64,000 nucleotides of DNA from contig JAMDHS010000026.1 in the NCBI GenBank assembly GCA_029717555.1, positions 62,001-126,000 of the forward strand. Reading direction: 5' to 3'. The translations under genes and the position numbers were made by a program. Positions 1 to 14,900 of this stretch are shown piece after piece (positions within the stretch are counted from its first letter, which is position 1; every line of letters begins with the position of its first letter). The stretch comes from Peribolospora baueri (lineage: Eukaryota; Basidiomycota; Peribolosporomycetes; Peribolosporales; Peribolosporaceae). The notes under the pieces are model-generated. The model worked only from the letters and a program-made list of their open reading frames with translations. It ran no database searches and was not told the DNA's origin.

Positions 1-2645
1 TGGAGGCAAGACAAGCCAGCGTGAAGGTCGGCAATGAGGCTATGGCGGAAAAGGAGAGGACGGACGAAAAGCTTGCCCAGCAAACCGGTGACCTCGTGGA
101 GTTGAGACAGGAGAGGGACGAGCTGAAAGCAGAGGTAGAGCGGCTAGAAACGAGCGCGGCGCAGCTGGCGAAAGAGCATGTCGAAAGGATCACGCAGCTA
201 GAGACAGAACTGGTCGAAGGGAGGCAGAAAGTGAGGAAGGCTTTTGAAGAGAGGGACCGAGCTGTGCTGGAGCAAAAGGATATGGAGAGGGCATTACAGG
301 AAGCGCGAGAAAAGCTCGAACTGCTGGAGAAGGAGAAAGGTGAGTCTTGTCCGTATTGCAGTCTCCCGCATCACTGACCTTGCAACGTGCTCTTGAAATC
401 ACACAGAAGAGGCAGATGCCTCAAAACTCAATGAATTGCAGTCTCTGCGCGAACAAGCCGTTCACACCTCTGCCCGGCTCGAAGGGCTCGAAAAACGGGC
501 AGCGTCTACTGCAGCAGAGAAGGTCGCTTTCGAGGTGCAGCTTGAGGAGGCAAGGATCAAGCTGTTGGCAGCACAGGAAGCAGAGCGCAATGCCACAGAT
601 GAACTAGCATCAGCAAAGGAGGAGGCCGCTCGTGCTGTACACAAGCTGAAGGAAGAGGTGGAAGACGCTCGTCGAGAAGCAAGAGATGCTGAAGCAGCCC
701 GAGTCAAGATGGCGCAAGAGATCGAAGCGGCAGACAAGCTGAGGAAAGAGGTGGAGGATGCCCACGAAAAAGCGAGAAACTCTGAAGCGGCACGAGCCAA
801 GGCGGTCCAAGAGCTTGAAAAACTGCAAGAAATGCACCAAGCGACGGTGGAGACCGTCTCTCAACTCGAAGGTGAGCTGCCAGGGCTCAAGGTGGACCTT
901 GCACTGGCGCTTGAGCAGAGAGATTTGGCAGTGTTTGCGCTGAAAGAGAAGGAGGAGGACATGACCCAGAAGGTTGAGGAAGCGGAGATTGTAAAGCGGA
1001 AGGAGCTAAATGAGCTCAAGGAGAGATTTGAGGAGGAGAGGGCCAGCTTGAAGGCCGAAGTTGCCGAGAAGGAAACACAATGTGAGCTCTCAGGACATCA
1101 GGGATTGATTCATAATTGACTTATCCCTATGTCGCATCTGTTTTGCTCCTTCAGTGAAATCCGTCCAAGAAAAGCTTGCAATGCATGAAGAGCGCCTTGT
1201 AAAGGCAGAGGAAGAGCTCAAGGAGAGGAGCACGCTGGTGGCAGAGCTGGAGGTAGAACTGGCCGGTACATCTGCATTGCGCAGGTCCCGAGAGATCGAC
1301 TTCAAGATGGCCCTAGAGGCCAAGGACTCCATGAGTGAGCTGCGTTCACTATGAAATGTGAAGTCGCTTACAGCTGACACCCGTGATGGCTGTAACAATT
1401 CAAAATCTGTGCCCTCAAGTTGAGTGCTGGGAAGAAGAGGCGAAACGTCTTCAAACGCAGGCGGCGACGCACCGGGAGGAGCTTGGAAGGATGCAGTCGG
1501 AGCTCGTGGAGGTGAAGGCGAGGTCAGAGGCTCTGCAAGAGAAGGTTTATGAGAAGGAGAAAGAAGCGGTCAAGGCAAAAGAGGACTTGAGGCTGACGGA
1601 TGGGAGGCTAGCAGAAATCATGTTGAGATTCGGAGAGGTGTGAGTGAATGACCGCTTCTTTACGCTCTTTGCCCCGCCGCCGCTCTTCTTGACATTATTG
1701 ACTTGGGATGCTTGCCTAAACTACAGAGAGGCTGATCATGCCAAGGTGGTCGAGTCCAACAATGTGCTCACTACCGAGCTCGAGTCCATTCGGCTTGCGC
1801 ATGCCACATCCCTCACGGAGATGCAGGAGCTGCATGCTGAGGCGGTGCAGATCCTCCGAGCAGAAATAAAGGCGCTGAAGGGAAGCTTGGAGGTAGCACA
1901 GAGAGAATTGGAGGAGGAGAGGCAGGGGTGGGGGCAGGAGAGAGAGCGACGAAAGGAAGCAGAAGAAGGCAGGCAGAAAGCTAGAGATGAGGTGGAAAGG
2001 CTGTCTAGGTGAGCAAATTTCCGAATGCTTCTCGCGGCCATCTGATCCGATTCCTCTGAGCCCGAAGTGCTTTACCATCTGTGGGCCACCTACAGACGGG
2101 CACAGGACTTGTATGTGGAGAACAAGGGTCTCCACCTTGTTCTTGAGTCACTCAACGAGACAGTGGCTGAGCTCGGAGAGGTCAATCGCAAACAGAAGGC
2201 TGCGCTCGAGGCGAGGTTGGAGAAAGCGAAGATGTGCGTGTCGTGCAGGCTTTGCGTTTGCTGCCCCTCCAAGTGATCTTCTCTGATGCCTATCGGTGGA
2301 TGGCTTTTTCTTGGCCATCGCAGTCACATCTCACATCTCCGGCGTTCCAAGTCAGCCATGGAGGGCATAATCATGGCGCTGCAAGGCGACATGAACAACG
2401 CCATCGGCATGCTCAACGGCGCCAAGGACAAAACCGTCACGGCTCTGGAAACGGTGGCCGCCCTGGATGTGGAGGAGCGGGATTTGGTCGCTGGGGATGA
2501 ACCGATGAGCGTGGAAGGGGAGGAGACAACGGAGGATTCTGGAGGTGAAGAAGCGGAGGAGGACAGGAGAGATGCAGCGACCATGGCGGCCAGGTTGAGC
2601 GAAGAGGAAACGACGGAGGGCTTGGCGGACGGCGCGGGTGCGTGA
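1..2645 (+). CDS. Long coiled-coil protein, 5' end outside the window
   Basis: I do not recognise this gene. Seven exons can be followed: about 1-339, 407-1081, 1155-1334, 1420-1639, 1727-2008, 2096-2233 and 2324-2645, joined by short introns with GTGAGT/GTGCGT donors. The product is almost entirely charged heptad-like sequence rich in Glu, Lys, Ala, Leu and Arg, as expected for a long parallel coiled coil (myosin-tail, golgin or spindle-pole type). The last exon leaves the coiled coil for a segment with EGIIMALQGDM, then an acidic tail of Glu/Asp-rich sequence, ending at the stop at 2643-2645. There is no motor, zinc finger or membrane segment in the visible part, so any catalytic head would lie beyond the left edge. 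It converges on SGF29, with about 220 bases between the two stops. Function is unknown; a scaffold or tether is a guess from shape only. Confidence 0.75.
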
Positions 2646-2865
2646 AGACGTGTGGACGAGACCTTGCCTCGAAAACCGTTCGTTGCCACCGTTTCCTCGC
2701 CAAGGCTGTTTGTTGTTCTAGTGTACAATGTTACAACTGTTCGATCGCGCCGCAAAACACCGTTCCGTAGTCCACCCAGATAAGACTGTCCGCCGCTCAT
2801 AGACCTCGCGACGTGCTGCCTCGAGGGGCGAGTTAGCCCCTCGGATGCGACAGCCCGACGCCACG

Positions 2866-3405
2866 TCACCAATTTGGTCGCTCGACGACGTACTCGATGG
2901 GCACGTTCTTGACGTCGTCATTGTCGTCCTCGAACGTAAGCTTGTAGTGGTACCTGCCTCCGAACATCGACGCTTCTCGTTTCGCGCCCTGGAGCGGAGA
3001 ATAATGCGAAGGGTCGAGGGCGGAGAAGGGAAGGGCGGCGAGCAACATGGACGTCAGTCAAGCAAAGAGATTGCACGGAACGGAACTGCAGACGGGGGAC
3101 GTAGATGCGAAACTAATCGCAGACCGAGAAGAAGTATCACCGAACCGAACGCACCTTCGTTCCGCCGCCCACGACGACAGCGCGATAGAAGCAACTCGTG
3201 TCTGGGTAAAGGCCCATGACCTCCTTTCCAGGGGGATAATCCTTGTCCGGCAGAGTAGACACGGCGTCAGGGAGGGGAACGATGGCTTTCAAAGTAGTAT
3301 TGTAAGTGCTGCTCAAGAGGATAGACGAATGGGGGAGATGGAGGGCCGGAAGGCCGATACGGATGAATCAGCGTGACATGAAAAAGCTTGCGGGAAGCAG
3401 AAATG

Positions 3406-3439
<34 letters not shown>

Positions 3440-4879
3440 GACGGCAGCGATGCTCACAGTGCAGGAGCGTTTGGCTCGGGGTCGAGGTCCTTGACTTCGT
3501 ATCTATCATGCGAATCCGCGCATGCGAGGAATCAAAGGACGGCAAGTGTGCAAATTCGGGGACAAAGCGTTAGCAACGGCACCGGCACCAACAGGCCCCG
3601 GCCCCGCTGACAAGTTGGATGGGAACGCACCGATTCCGATCGTTATTGATGCACTTGACGACCTCAGCCAAGATCCACGTCTCACCCTCCTCCTCCACAG
3701 GCGCGGAAGGTTGTGGTGCACTTACGCCAGCGGCGGCGGCGGCAGCAGCAGCAGCAGCCGCTGCTCTCTGCTCGGCAGCCTTTCTAGGCGGCTGTCGGAA
3801 CGCCACCTTGCGACCGGGCAAGAGAGGCAATTGGGGCGCCAGAGCGTCGCGGCGCGCTTTGGCAGCGTCGCCATGCGAGGCGACAGAGGTCGCAGAGCGG
3901 CGTGGGGCAAGCGGTTGGGACGAGGATTTGGGCAACCCAGTCGCTGTTCCGCCACCGGCAGCAGCTGTGGATTTGGCAGCTGGGGCGGAGGAAGAGGGGC
4001 CTCCGTCTCCGCTGGAGGCAGAGCCTGAAACCCCGTTCGCGTAGGCGGAAGATGACTTGCCGGGCAGGCTGCCGCTGCTAGAGGCGGCGAGTAACGGTGT
4101 GGAGGGAGAGGTGGGACGAGTACCGCTGGGGAGGGGGGCGGGGGTGAGAGAAGGGGAGGCAGAGGTGGCAGATGCAGCTTGGCCGTTCGCACCGGACGGA
4201 GCGGGCGAATTGTCCAACCGGCGTTTCTTGCGTTTCGTTTCTGGATTGGATTAGGTCAAGGGATCAGGGACATTGCAGCCCTAGGTTTTCCAAAGAGAAA
4301 GTACAAACAGAAGACACAACTGACCTGGAAGGGAATCGGGAGACTCTCGCAAGGCCAGGAGGATATTGAGGTTTTCATATGCGTGGTCGATCGCACTGAT
4401 CAGGGCGAAAACAAGCCAGACGCCAGAGAAGAAAGTGAGACAAACGTGCTGGAGCGACGGCGGAGGCTCAAGAGAGGGAGGACTCACACTACCTCCTCTT
4501 CCGTCTTCGCCCTCGCCTCCTCCTCCAAACTTTCCAACTCGGCCTTGGCCTCGACCATCTTTGCATCCGCCGCGCCGTCCGTGGCCGTGTCGAGAAGAGA
4601 GTTATACGTGGCGCGAGCCTTGTCAAGCTTCGCACAGACATCGTTAGATGAAGAGCGGACACGATCCAGCGTCCTGAGGGCAGAGCGGATCATCTGCCAA
4701 ATGTTGAGCTCTGATGGGAAAGAGGCGGTAGCGTGGCACGGAGAGGAACGATTGGTCTGGTCGTAAGCATCCCATCGTACAGCCAGCCGCTCGGGCGTGC
4801 GGAGATGGAAAGAAGGACGTAGCTGACCCTGGGAGTTGTCCACCAACTGTCTGTCTCTACCTCTCCTTCGGTCGGCCAT
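2866..4879 (-). CDS. SGF29: SAGA-associated factor 29, H3K4me-reading tudor protein
   Basis: SGF29 is the subunit of the SAGA histone acetyltransferase complex that binds methylated H3K4 through a C-terminal double tudor (SGF29-C) domain. Seven exons read as 4879-4828, 4710-4488, 4395-4325, 4240-3631, 3502-3458, 3308-3155 and 2988-2866; their sum (1278 bases) gives 425 residues. The N-terminal half is helical (ELNIWQMIRSALRTLDRV), followed by a basic KRKKRRLD patch and a long low-complexity Ser/Pro/Ala linker with an alanine run. The tudor part starts near GRKVAFR and ETWILAEVV and continues with RYEVKDLDPE, TTLKAIVPLPD, GKEVMGLYPDTSCFYRAVV and YHYKLTFEDD. The aromatic Y, F and Y residues in the last two blocks match the methyl-lysine cage and the closing strand of the family. 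It shares a 449-base divergent promoter with the UBX gene. One intron holds a 32-base T run on the coding strand (3405-3436). Confidence 0.9.
3405..3436. repeat. 32-base homopolymer A run
   Basis: It lies inside the fifth intron of SGF29. On the coding strand it is a T run upstream of the acceptor, so it may serve as a very long polypyrimidine tract. Confidence 0.9.
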
Positions 4880-5328
4880 CTTGACTGTTCTGTCCGTTTC
4901 CCGCTGCCGGGCCTATGACGCGTGTTTGATGAAAGGAATGGCGGTGGCGGACCCGAGTTGGATAGCGGCGAACCGCGCGCACGTGACGGAGGAGCACGGA
5001 CCGGCCGCGGGGCGTCCGCCAGTTCGGCGTAGCTGTGTGTGCGTTCGAGTGCAAAGCTATATCGTGTCTGAAAAAAGTGGAAACGTCACACCATGGACAG
5101 CAGGAGCGCCTTGATGATAAAGACATGGAGATTCGAAGGGGCGACTGGACGGAGGGCTACCGAAACGATTTCCATGTATCCGTGAACCTGGCGATCCCCT
5201 GTCCGCCGGGACGGCGTTCGAGAGCGTGATCGAGCACGTGACGGTCGGAACGAACGACCAGCGAGCACGCCGGTGTTCTGAGACGCGCCCGCCTCTCACC
5301 ACCATCCTCTTCACGGTCCTTGTGCAAG
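4880..5328. promoter_or_regulatory. Divergent promoter of SGF29 and the UBX gene
   Basis: This is a 449-base gap between two divergent start codons. It contains two copies of GCACGTGACGG, at about 4979-4989 and 5234-5244, each with a CACGTG E-box core of the kind bound by bHLH factors in fungi. I see no clear TATA box. The matching flanks of the two copies argue against chance, but no factor is known. Confidence 0.5.
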
Positions 5329-7142
5329 ATGTCAGACAGAGAGACTCTGTTGTCCATGGTGCGCGGATTTGGAACAGAATGTGCTGTGCTGGATCCGATG
5401 CGGGGTCCAGGTAACGCTGACTGTCTCTTCGTCTGCCGCTGCTTGCGCTCCGTCGTCTTCATGCATCGCATGCCAGGGCTTTGAACCGGCCCGAGTGGAC
5501 TGGGCGCTGAGGGCGACGGCGGGAAAGGGTCTCCAGCCAGGTGGGTGTTTGAATTTGGAGGGATCTATTCTCGGACGGCTTGTCGCTTTCGAGGAAACCT
5601 ACCTGACCTCGCCATCCGCCCCGACGTCATACAGCGATGGACCACATCCTGGCGAACAACGACAATCCGGTACCCGCCGACGGAGGTGCCAACGCGAGCG
5701 CTTCGAAGCCAGTGGCCTCGGGAGGGGATGACGAGTACGACGAGGAGGACCAGGCGGCGATCATGGCGACGATCGCCAAGAGCGGCCAGGCGGCTGGAGA
5801 GGCCATGGCGCAGCAGGCGGGAGAAGCCAAGGTGAGACGGCGCACATTTAGACGATTTGTTTTTCTGCGTTGATCTTTCGGATCGTGTGCGAGAGCGACG
5901 GTTCTGTGCGCTCGACGTAGAGAAGTGCCTTTCAAGCGACCCGCGAGGCCATGCGCTGACTCGCGTCTTTTTTCCCCTTATTTCTGGCACACCCGACCTC
6001 TCGCCCAACTCTAGTCGATCAAATGTCTGCAGTGCGGAAAGGTACTCAAGTCGACCGCGTTCGCGTCCTTCCATGCGGAAAAGAGCGGGCACGACCAGTT
6101 TGAGGAGTCGACGGAGGAGGTGAAACCGCTGACGGAGGAGGAGAAGAAGGAGAAGCTGGAAGAGTGCGTCCTCGTCGGTTTGAGTTTGTTCCGTTGGTTC
6201 GCGTCGCTTACCTGTGTCGTCTCGGTGCATACGTGGTGGACAGGCTGCGGAAGAGGCTGGCGGAGAAGCGGGCAGCGCAGGCAAAGGAGGACGCGGAGGC
6301 TGCGAAAGCGAACGAGGTGATCCGACGCAAGGGCGGCAAGGACCTTACGCAGATCAAAGAGGATTTGAAAAAGAAGGAGGCGGCGAAGGAGGCGGAGAAG
6401 AAGAGACAAGGTGAGCAACGCGGAGGAGGAGGAGGAGGAGCATTTCGATGGGCGATGGAGATGGAACGCCAAGCTAAGCTGACGATGCGAGTTTGGCGTC
6501 TTGTCGTCGCGTGTGGGATCACAGAGAAGATCGAAGACGCAAAGGCCAAGGCTCGGGTGAAAGCGGAGATCGAAGCAGGTGAGTGGGGTACGAGACAGGA
6601 GACGGGCTCGCGTCGCTGTCGTGACGCAAGTTGACCCCGTCTTCGCTCCTGGACGGGCGCGACAGACAAACGGGAGCGTGCGCGCAAAGCAGCCGAAGAG
6701 AAAGCGGTGCGAGCTGGCGTGCCGGCGCCGTCTGCCGGGTCGCCATCGCCATCGCCATCGCCGTTGGCCGCCCTACGAGGTGCGGCTGGGAGTTCTCAGG
6801 CGAGCACGGCGCGGTTGCAGATCCGGACTGGATCTGGAAACCTGACGACGCAGTTCCCGGCGGAGAGTAGGTTGAGCGAGGTGGAGGCGTGGGTGAAGGG
6901 CGAGACGGGGGCTGTGGGGGAGATCAAGGTGAGTGAAAGTGGGGGATAAGGATAGGGATATCTATGGCCGGCTGACTTGTTATTGTTTTCCTTATTTATT
7001 TATTTGGCACACGCACTCGACGACGACGACCCGTCAGTTCTCCATGACGTTCCCACGCAAGACGTTCACCGCCGAGGAGATGTCGAAGACGCTCAGAGAG
7101 CTTGGCTTGGTGCCCAGCAGCGTGCTGGTGGTGTCGCAGTGA
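5329..7142 (+). CDS. UBA-UBX domain protein (UBXN1/SAKS1-like p97 adaptor)
   Basis: This is a likely Cdc48/p97 cofactor that ties ubiquitinated clients to the segregase. Eight exons: 5329-5358, 5477-5540, 5635-5831, 6015-6163, 6244-6410, 6525-6578, 6666-6928 and 7038-7142, total 1029 bases, 342 residues. The first three exons assemble a UBA domain (ETLLSM, GFEPARVDWALRATAGKG, then MDHILANN), with the MGF turn falling on the first splice junction. An acidic linker follows, then a C2H2-like finger (CLQCGK and FHAEKSGH) and the FEESTEEVKPLTEEEK block seen in UBXN1 relatives. A charged helix carrying RRKGGKDLTQIKEDL comes next. The C-terminal UBX fold contains LQIRTGSGNLTTQF and ends in FSMTFPRKTFTAEEM and LVPSSVLVVSQ. 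A start at 5637 would lose the UBA, so 5329 is preferred. It lies 1.4 kb upstream of GFA1. Confidence 0.87.
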
Positions 7143-8555
7143 GGAGAAGCGAAGAGAAGAAGTAGAAGGGGAAGGGAAAGCGGATGGGAAAGCGGATGCG
7201 GATTTGGCGGTGAGGTGGTCGTGGGTGGTGGGATGGGTGCGTACCGCCGGCGCGACGTGGCGTGTTTGGCGTCAGCGGGCGATGCGGGCGATGCAGGCGA
7301 GGTAGAGGAGGAAAGGGAAGCATGGCGCGTTCATGTGCCTGTATCGGTACGGGCAGGAGAGTGTCGAGGCGAGGGTGTCGAGTATGTCGAGTATGTCGAG
7401 TATGTCCCGCATGAACAGCACAGCACATACAGCATGTCGAGCACGTTTATTAGACTGACTGACTGACTGCACGCGGGTCCGCTTGGGTGATCTTGATCTA
7501 CTGCTGCCAGCGAGGGAGGCGTGATCCGTCTGTCCTGTTTGTCCTATTTTGTCCAGCCGTCTGTTCGGTGCCGCAGAAAGGAGAGGGAGTGCTACGGAAG
7601 ACCCGGCCGGACGGAGGCAAGGAAGTACGGGACATACAAAAGGAGACATCTCATCTCATATCGTCTCGCGTCTCATCTCAATCTCGCGTCTGCTTCACTT
7701 CGCTTGTCTCGCTGCAGTGCCGTCAACGTCTACCCTACCGCGCGCTTCCTTTTTTTCCTTTCCTTTCCTTTCCTTGCGCCCGTTCGTTCGTCGGGCGCGT
7801 CGATCGAGGGCTGTGCAGAGGTTCCAAGTTGGCTGTCGCGCGTCGGCGTCGGGGCGTGGATCGTCGCACAGCCATGCAGGCGACAGCGACAGCGGCGACA
7901 GAGACGGGCTTTGTTTGCGTGCCTAACTGTAACTGCGTGTCGACAGGCCAGGCGGCGATCCCGGACGAAATGAACGGACGGGCCGAGTTTTCTTTTTTTT
8001 TTTTTTTTTTATTTATTTTTTTATTATTTTTTTTGTTTCCGCCGGATCGAAGGCTCGCTGTGCGTGGTCGTTGCCAGCATTGCCGCAGTCGACATGTGGG
8101 ATGGATGGCTCGGCTGCGTGCTCGTGGCTCGTGGCTCGTGGGTCGCGGCTGGGCGGGCGGAGGGAGCACTGCCCTGCGCTGGCGCTTGCGCCCGTGAGCG
8201 AGGTCGAGCGACGCCGAGCCGAGCAGGACTGGATAGAACAGGACAGAATTGGGCAGGGCAGGGCAGACGAGGCCGAGTCCGAGGACAAGGCCAAGGCCAG
8301 GCCAAGAAACGAAAAAGCGTTTGCGTCAGTCGGCGGTCGGCGGTCGCCGCTGCGGTGCGGGCGGGCTTGGCTGGAACTGGAATGGGGCGACCCGCCAGCG
8401 ATCGTTCATAACAGTCGAGTCGGCGAGCGATCATCGGCCAGCACTCCTTCTTCTTCTTCTCGCCCCATTCCATCCATCTAACCTCCATCCCGTTCATCCC
8501 ATCCATCCATCCGACCTCCACTTCCCAGTCCCCCTTCCTCCTCTCTCCTCTCGCA
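7143..8555. other. Intergenic region with GFA1 promoter; low-complexity DNA
   Basis: No gene is supported in these 1.4 kb. The stretch holds the 3' flank of the UBX gene and then the GFA1 promoter. Visible features are a tandem GTCGAGTAT repeat (three copies, about 7378-7405), a GACT repeat (7455-7468), a CCTTT-rich pyrimidine tract (about 7748-7777), a T/AT tract (about 7989-8036) and CCATC repeats just before the start codon. The open frames here are short and have pure low-complexity composition. Confidence 0.6.
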
Positions 8556-11926
<3,371 letters not shown>

Positions 11927-14900
11927 ATGTCTGCAGTCGACCCGGCGCCCACGCCGCCCGAAGCGGCCGCCTCCACTTCGGCAGCGCTCCAAGAATCCTT
12001 CTCCAAGATCCGCGGACACGTAAACTCCAAGCTCGAGAACCAGAAGGCTCCGGCGGTGCTTCTTGCTGCTGTTGAAGAGAGTCTTTCGGAGCACCGTGCA
12101 GACGACGATGCGGGAGAGGATGTGGGTAGGGAGGGAAAGCAAAAAAAGGGCTCGGGCTTGGGCTTGGAGGCTAGTAGACACGCTGTAGAGGTGGCTTCTC
12201 CTACCGCTTACTTTGTGGCGCTGGATGGGTTGCTTGCGAAGGCTTGTGGATCGGAGGTAGGTTTTTTTTTTTTTTTTTTTTTTCGGTTTTTCGCCTTTCG
12301 CCGTTTGCCGTTGTGCTGGTTTGGGCTTGTTTGTCGTTTGAAGAAGTGGAGAGTCGCCCCTCGAGAGCAACCTTGGCTGACCGGCGCCGTATGTCGCACT
12401 CCGACAGGCGTCCAACCTGCTTCCCTCGACCCTTTACCTCTTCTCCTTGGTCGCCCCGCACACGCCCCCCACCGTCCTCCGCTCCCGCTTCTCCTCCCTC
12501 CTCTCCTCACTTTCGCCCCTCCTCTCTGCCGTGCCCCCCAGCGCCGCTCCGCCAGACGCCCCCATCCTCCGCTCCCTCCTCTCCATCTTCGCTGCCTTGT
12601 TTGCCTCTCTCCACCCTTCCCAGCTCGACGCCCCCGCCTCGAAGCAGACCTTTAACGCCATCCTCGCCTTTGTCGCCGATTCCCGTCCCAAGGTCAGGAG
12701 GAAGGCACAAGACGTCGTTCAGGCTCTCCTCGTCCGACCGCCGCCGCCTGCCCTCCAGCACCCCTATGCCGGTCGCGCGGCCGATGTGGTTGTGCGGCTC
12801 TTGGAAGGCGTCGCGGATGCGAGCAAGGCGAGGAAGGGCAAAGGCAAGAAGGGCGACGAAGATGGTGGTGGGGCCAGTCAGGGTATTGCTTTGTGCGGCT
12901 TCGTCAAGAGCATCGCCGGGCAGTGGCCTGCTTCGGTGAGTGAACGCGATCGTCCCCTTGCAAACTTTCGTTTTGTTTTCGATTGCCCCCCTACGTGTCC
13001 TTGCTCACCTCGCTCCCCCCTCTTCGCAGGCTCTCGACTCTCTCACCACCGCCCTCCTCCGAGTGCCGACTCTCCAAAATCCGTTCCTCACCATCTCCAC
13101 CAACGAGGTCTTCTCGCTCCTCTTCTCCCGCTCCTCCGATTCCTTCGAGTCCGGTCGCGTCTCCACCCTCTTCCACATCCTTCTCTCTCCCGCTCATCGC
13201 CCCAGTCCCAACGACCTACAGCTTCTCCCTTCTTGGCTCAAGGTAGTCGAAGACGGCTTCGTCGCCTACGCAAGGGAGCAGAAGCAGGACGCCGCCAAGG
13301 CGCTCCCCGGTCTGTGGCGCGATGTGCTGGACATGTTGGGCACCGGTGTGCCAGCCAGCCGGTCCAGCGAAGTGCGCAAAAACGCCGGCGAAGCGCTCGC
13401 CGCAATGGCTCGGTACGGGATCACCGATGCGATGATCGGCGAGACGCTCGACAGTTCGTCCAAGGCCAAAGCTGGCCTCGGTGGCTTGATGGAGTCCTTG
13501 GACGACGCCCTCGGCAATCTCAAGTACGCACATTCCCTCTCCCACGTCCTCCGCGCCTTCGAGGCACTCGTCTCCCGCCTTCGGTACCGCCGTGCCGGGC
13601 CCGCCAACAAGGCTCAGCGGGACGGCGACCCGCGCCCTCCGACGGCCGCAGAGCAGTTGCTCCTCCCGATCGTCGATCAGGTCGCGGCACTCAGGGCGCA
13701 GGACAAGTTTGAGCACAGGGAAGCGGCCGATGCAGCGTTGGGCATGGCCGTCGAAGTCATGGGTCCGCGCGTCTTTGTGGAACGCTTGCCGCTCAACTTG
13801 ATTCCAGACGGGTGCGTCTCAGCTTTCGTCCTTGGCTCTCTCCCTCTGCCGGATCATGAGCGCATCGTCTGACGCTCCTTTGACGTCCCCATCTTTCCTC
13901 TTTTCTTGTAGCTCTTCCGCCCAGCCGGGACGCGCTTGGCTGCTGCCCATCCTCCGATCGCGCATCACCAACACCTCCCTCGGCCACTTTGTGCGATTCT
14001 TCGTCCCCCTCTCCGAAAAACTCTTCGACCGTCGCATGACCGCTGAAGGCTCTTCGCGACCCGTGGAGGCCAAGGTCTACGAGGCTCTCACCGAGCAGAT
14101 TTGGGCCCTTCTGCCCGGCTACTGCGATCTGCCCGTCGACTTGGACGAGGTGAGCTTCCGGCTTCTCGACCTTTTTCGTCGCTTCGGTTCAACTTTGCCT
14201 CAGCTATTTTTTTTTCACCTCCTTCCTCTAGGCTTTCACAAAACAATTCGCCGAGCTCCTCGCCAACGTGATGTACTCTCAACCCACGTTGCGACCTTCC
14301 GTCTTCCGAGGCTTGCAGACGCTGGTGGAGAAGAACGAAGTGTTGCGCAGCTCGTCGGCACCACCGGAGGAAATGCGCAACTCGTTCGGCGTCACACAGG
14401 AGGACGGGAGGAAGAACGTCGAGCTCCTTCAGTCCATGGCGCCCAACTTGCTCTCCGTCTTCTTCAACGTTTTCAGTCAAGCCGGCAACGACGCCAGGGG
14501 TTATGTGGGCGACTGCATCAGCGCTTACTTGCGGATCATGTCTCCGCAGGTGCGTGAGCTCGTTATTATTCATGACGGCGATTCGGCTCGGAGAGCCCGG
14601 TTGAACTGACCGTCGGACCCTTCCATTCGCCTTGGCCGTTCACACGCACACCCTGCGCTCATAGGACATTGCGGCAACATACGAAAAGGTGTCGCAGCTT
14701 CTCGGCTCGTCCCTCGTCTCTGCTCCAAAAGCGCGCGACCCTTCGGTGCCGCCGGTGCCGCACACGATGCTCGACCTGCTCATCGCCCTCGTTCCCTTCC
14801 TCGATCCCGAGTCGACGGGTGTGCAGCTTTATACGCTCGCTTCATCCGAGCAGCTGCTCCGCAATACCGACGTGGGAGTCCAGAAGAAAACGTACAGGAT

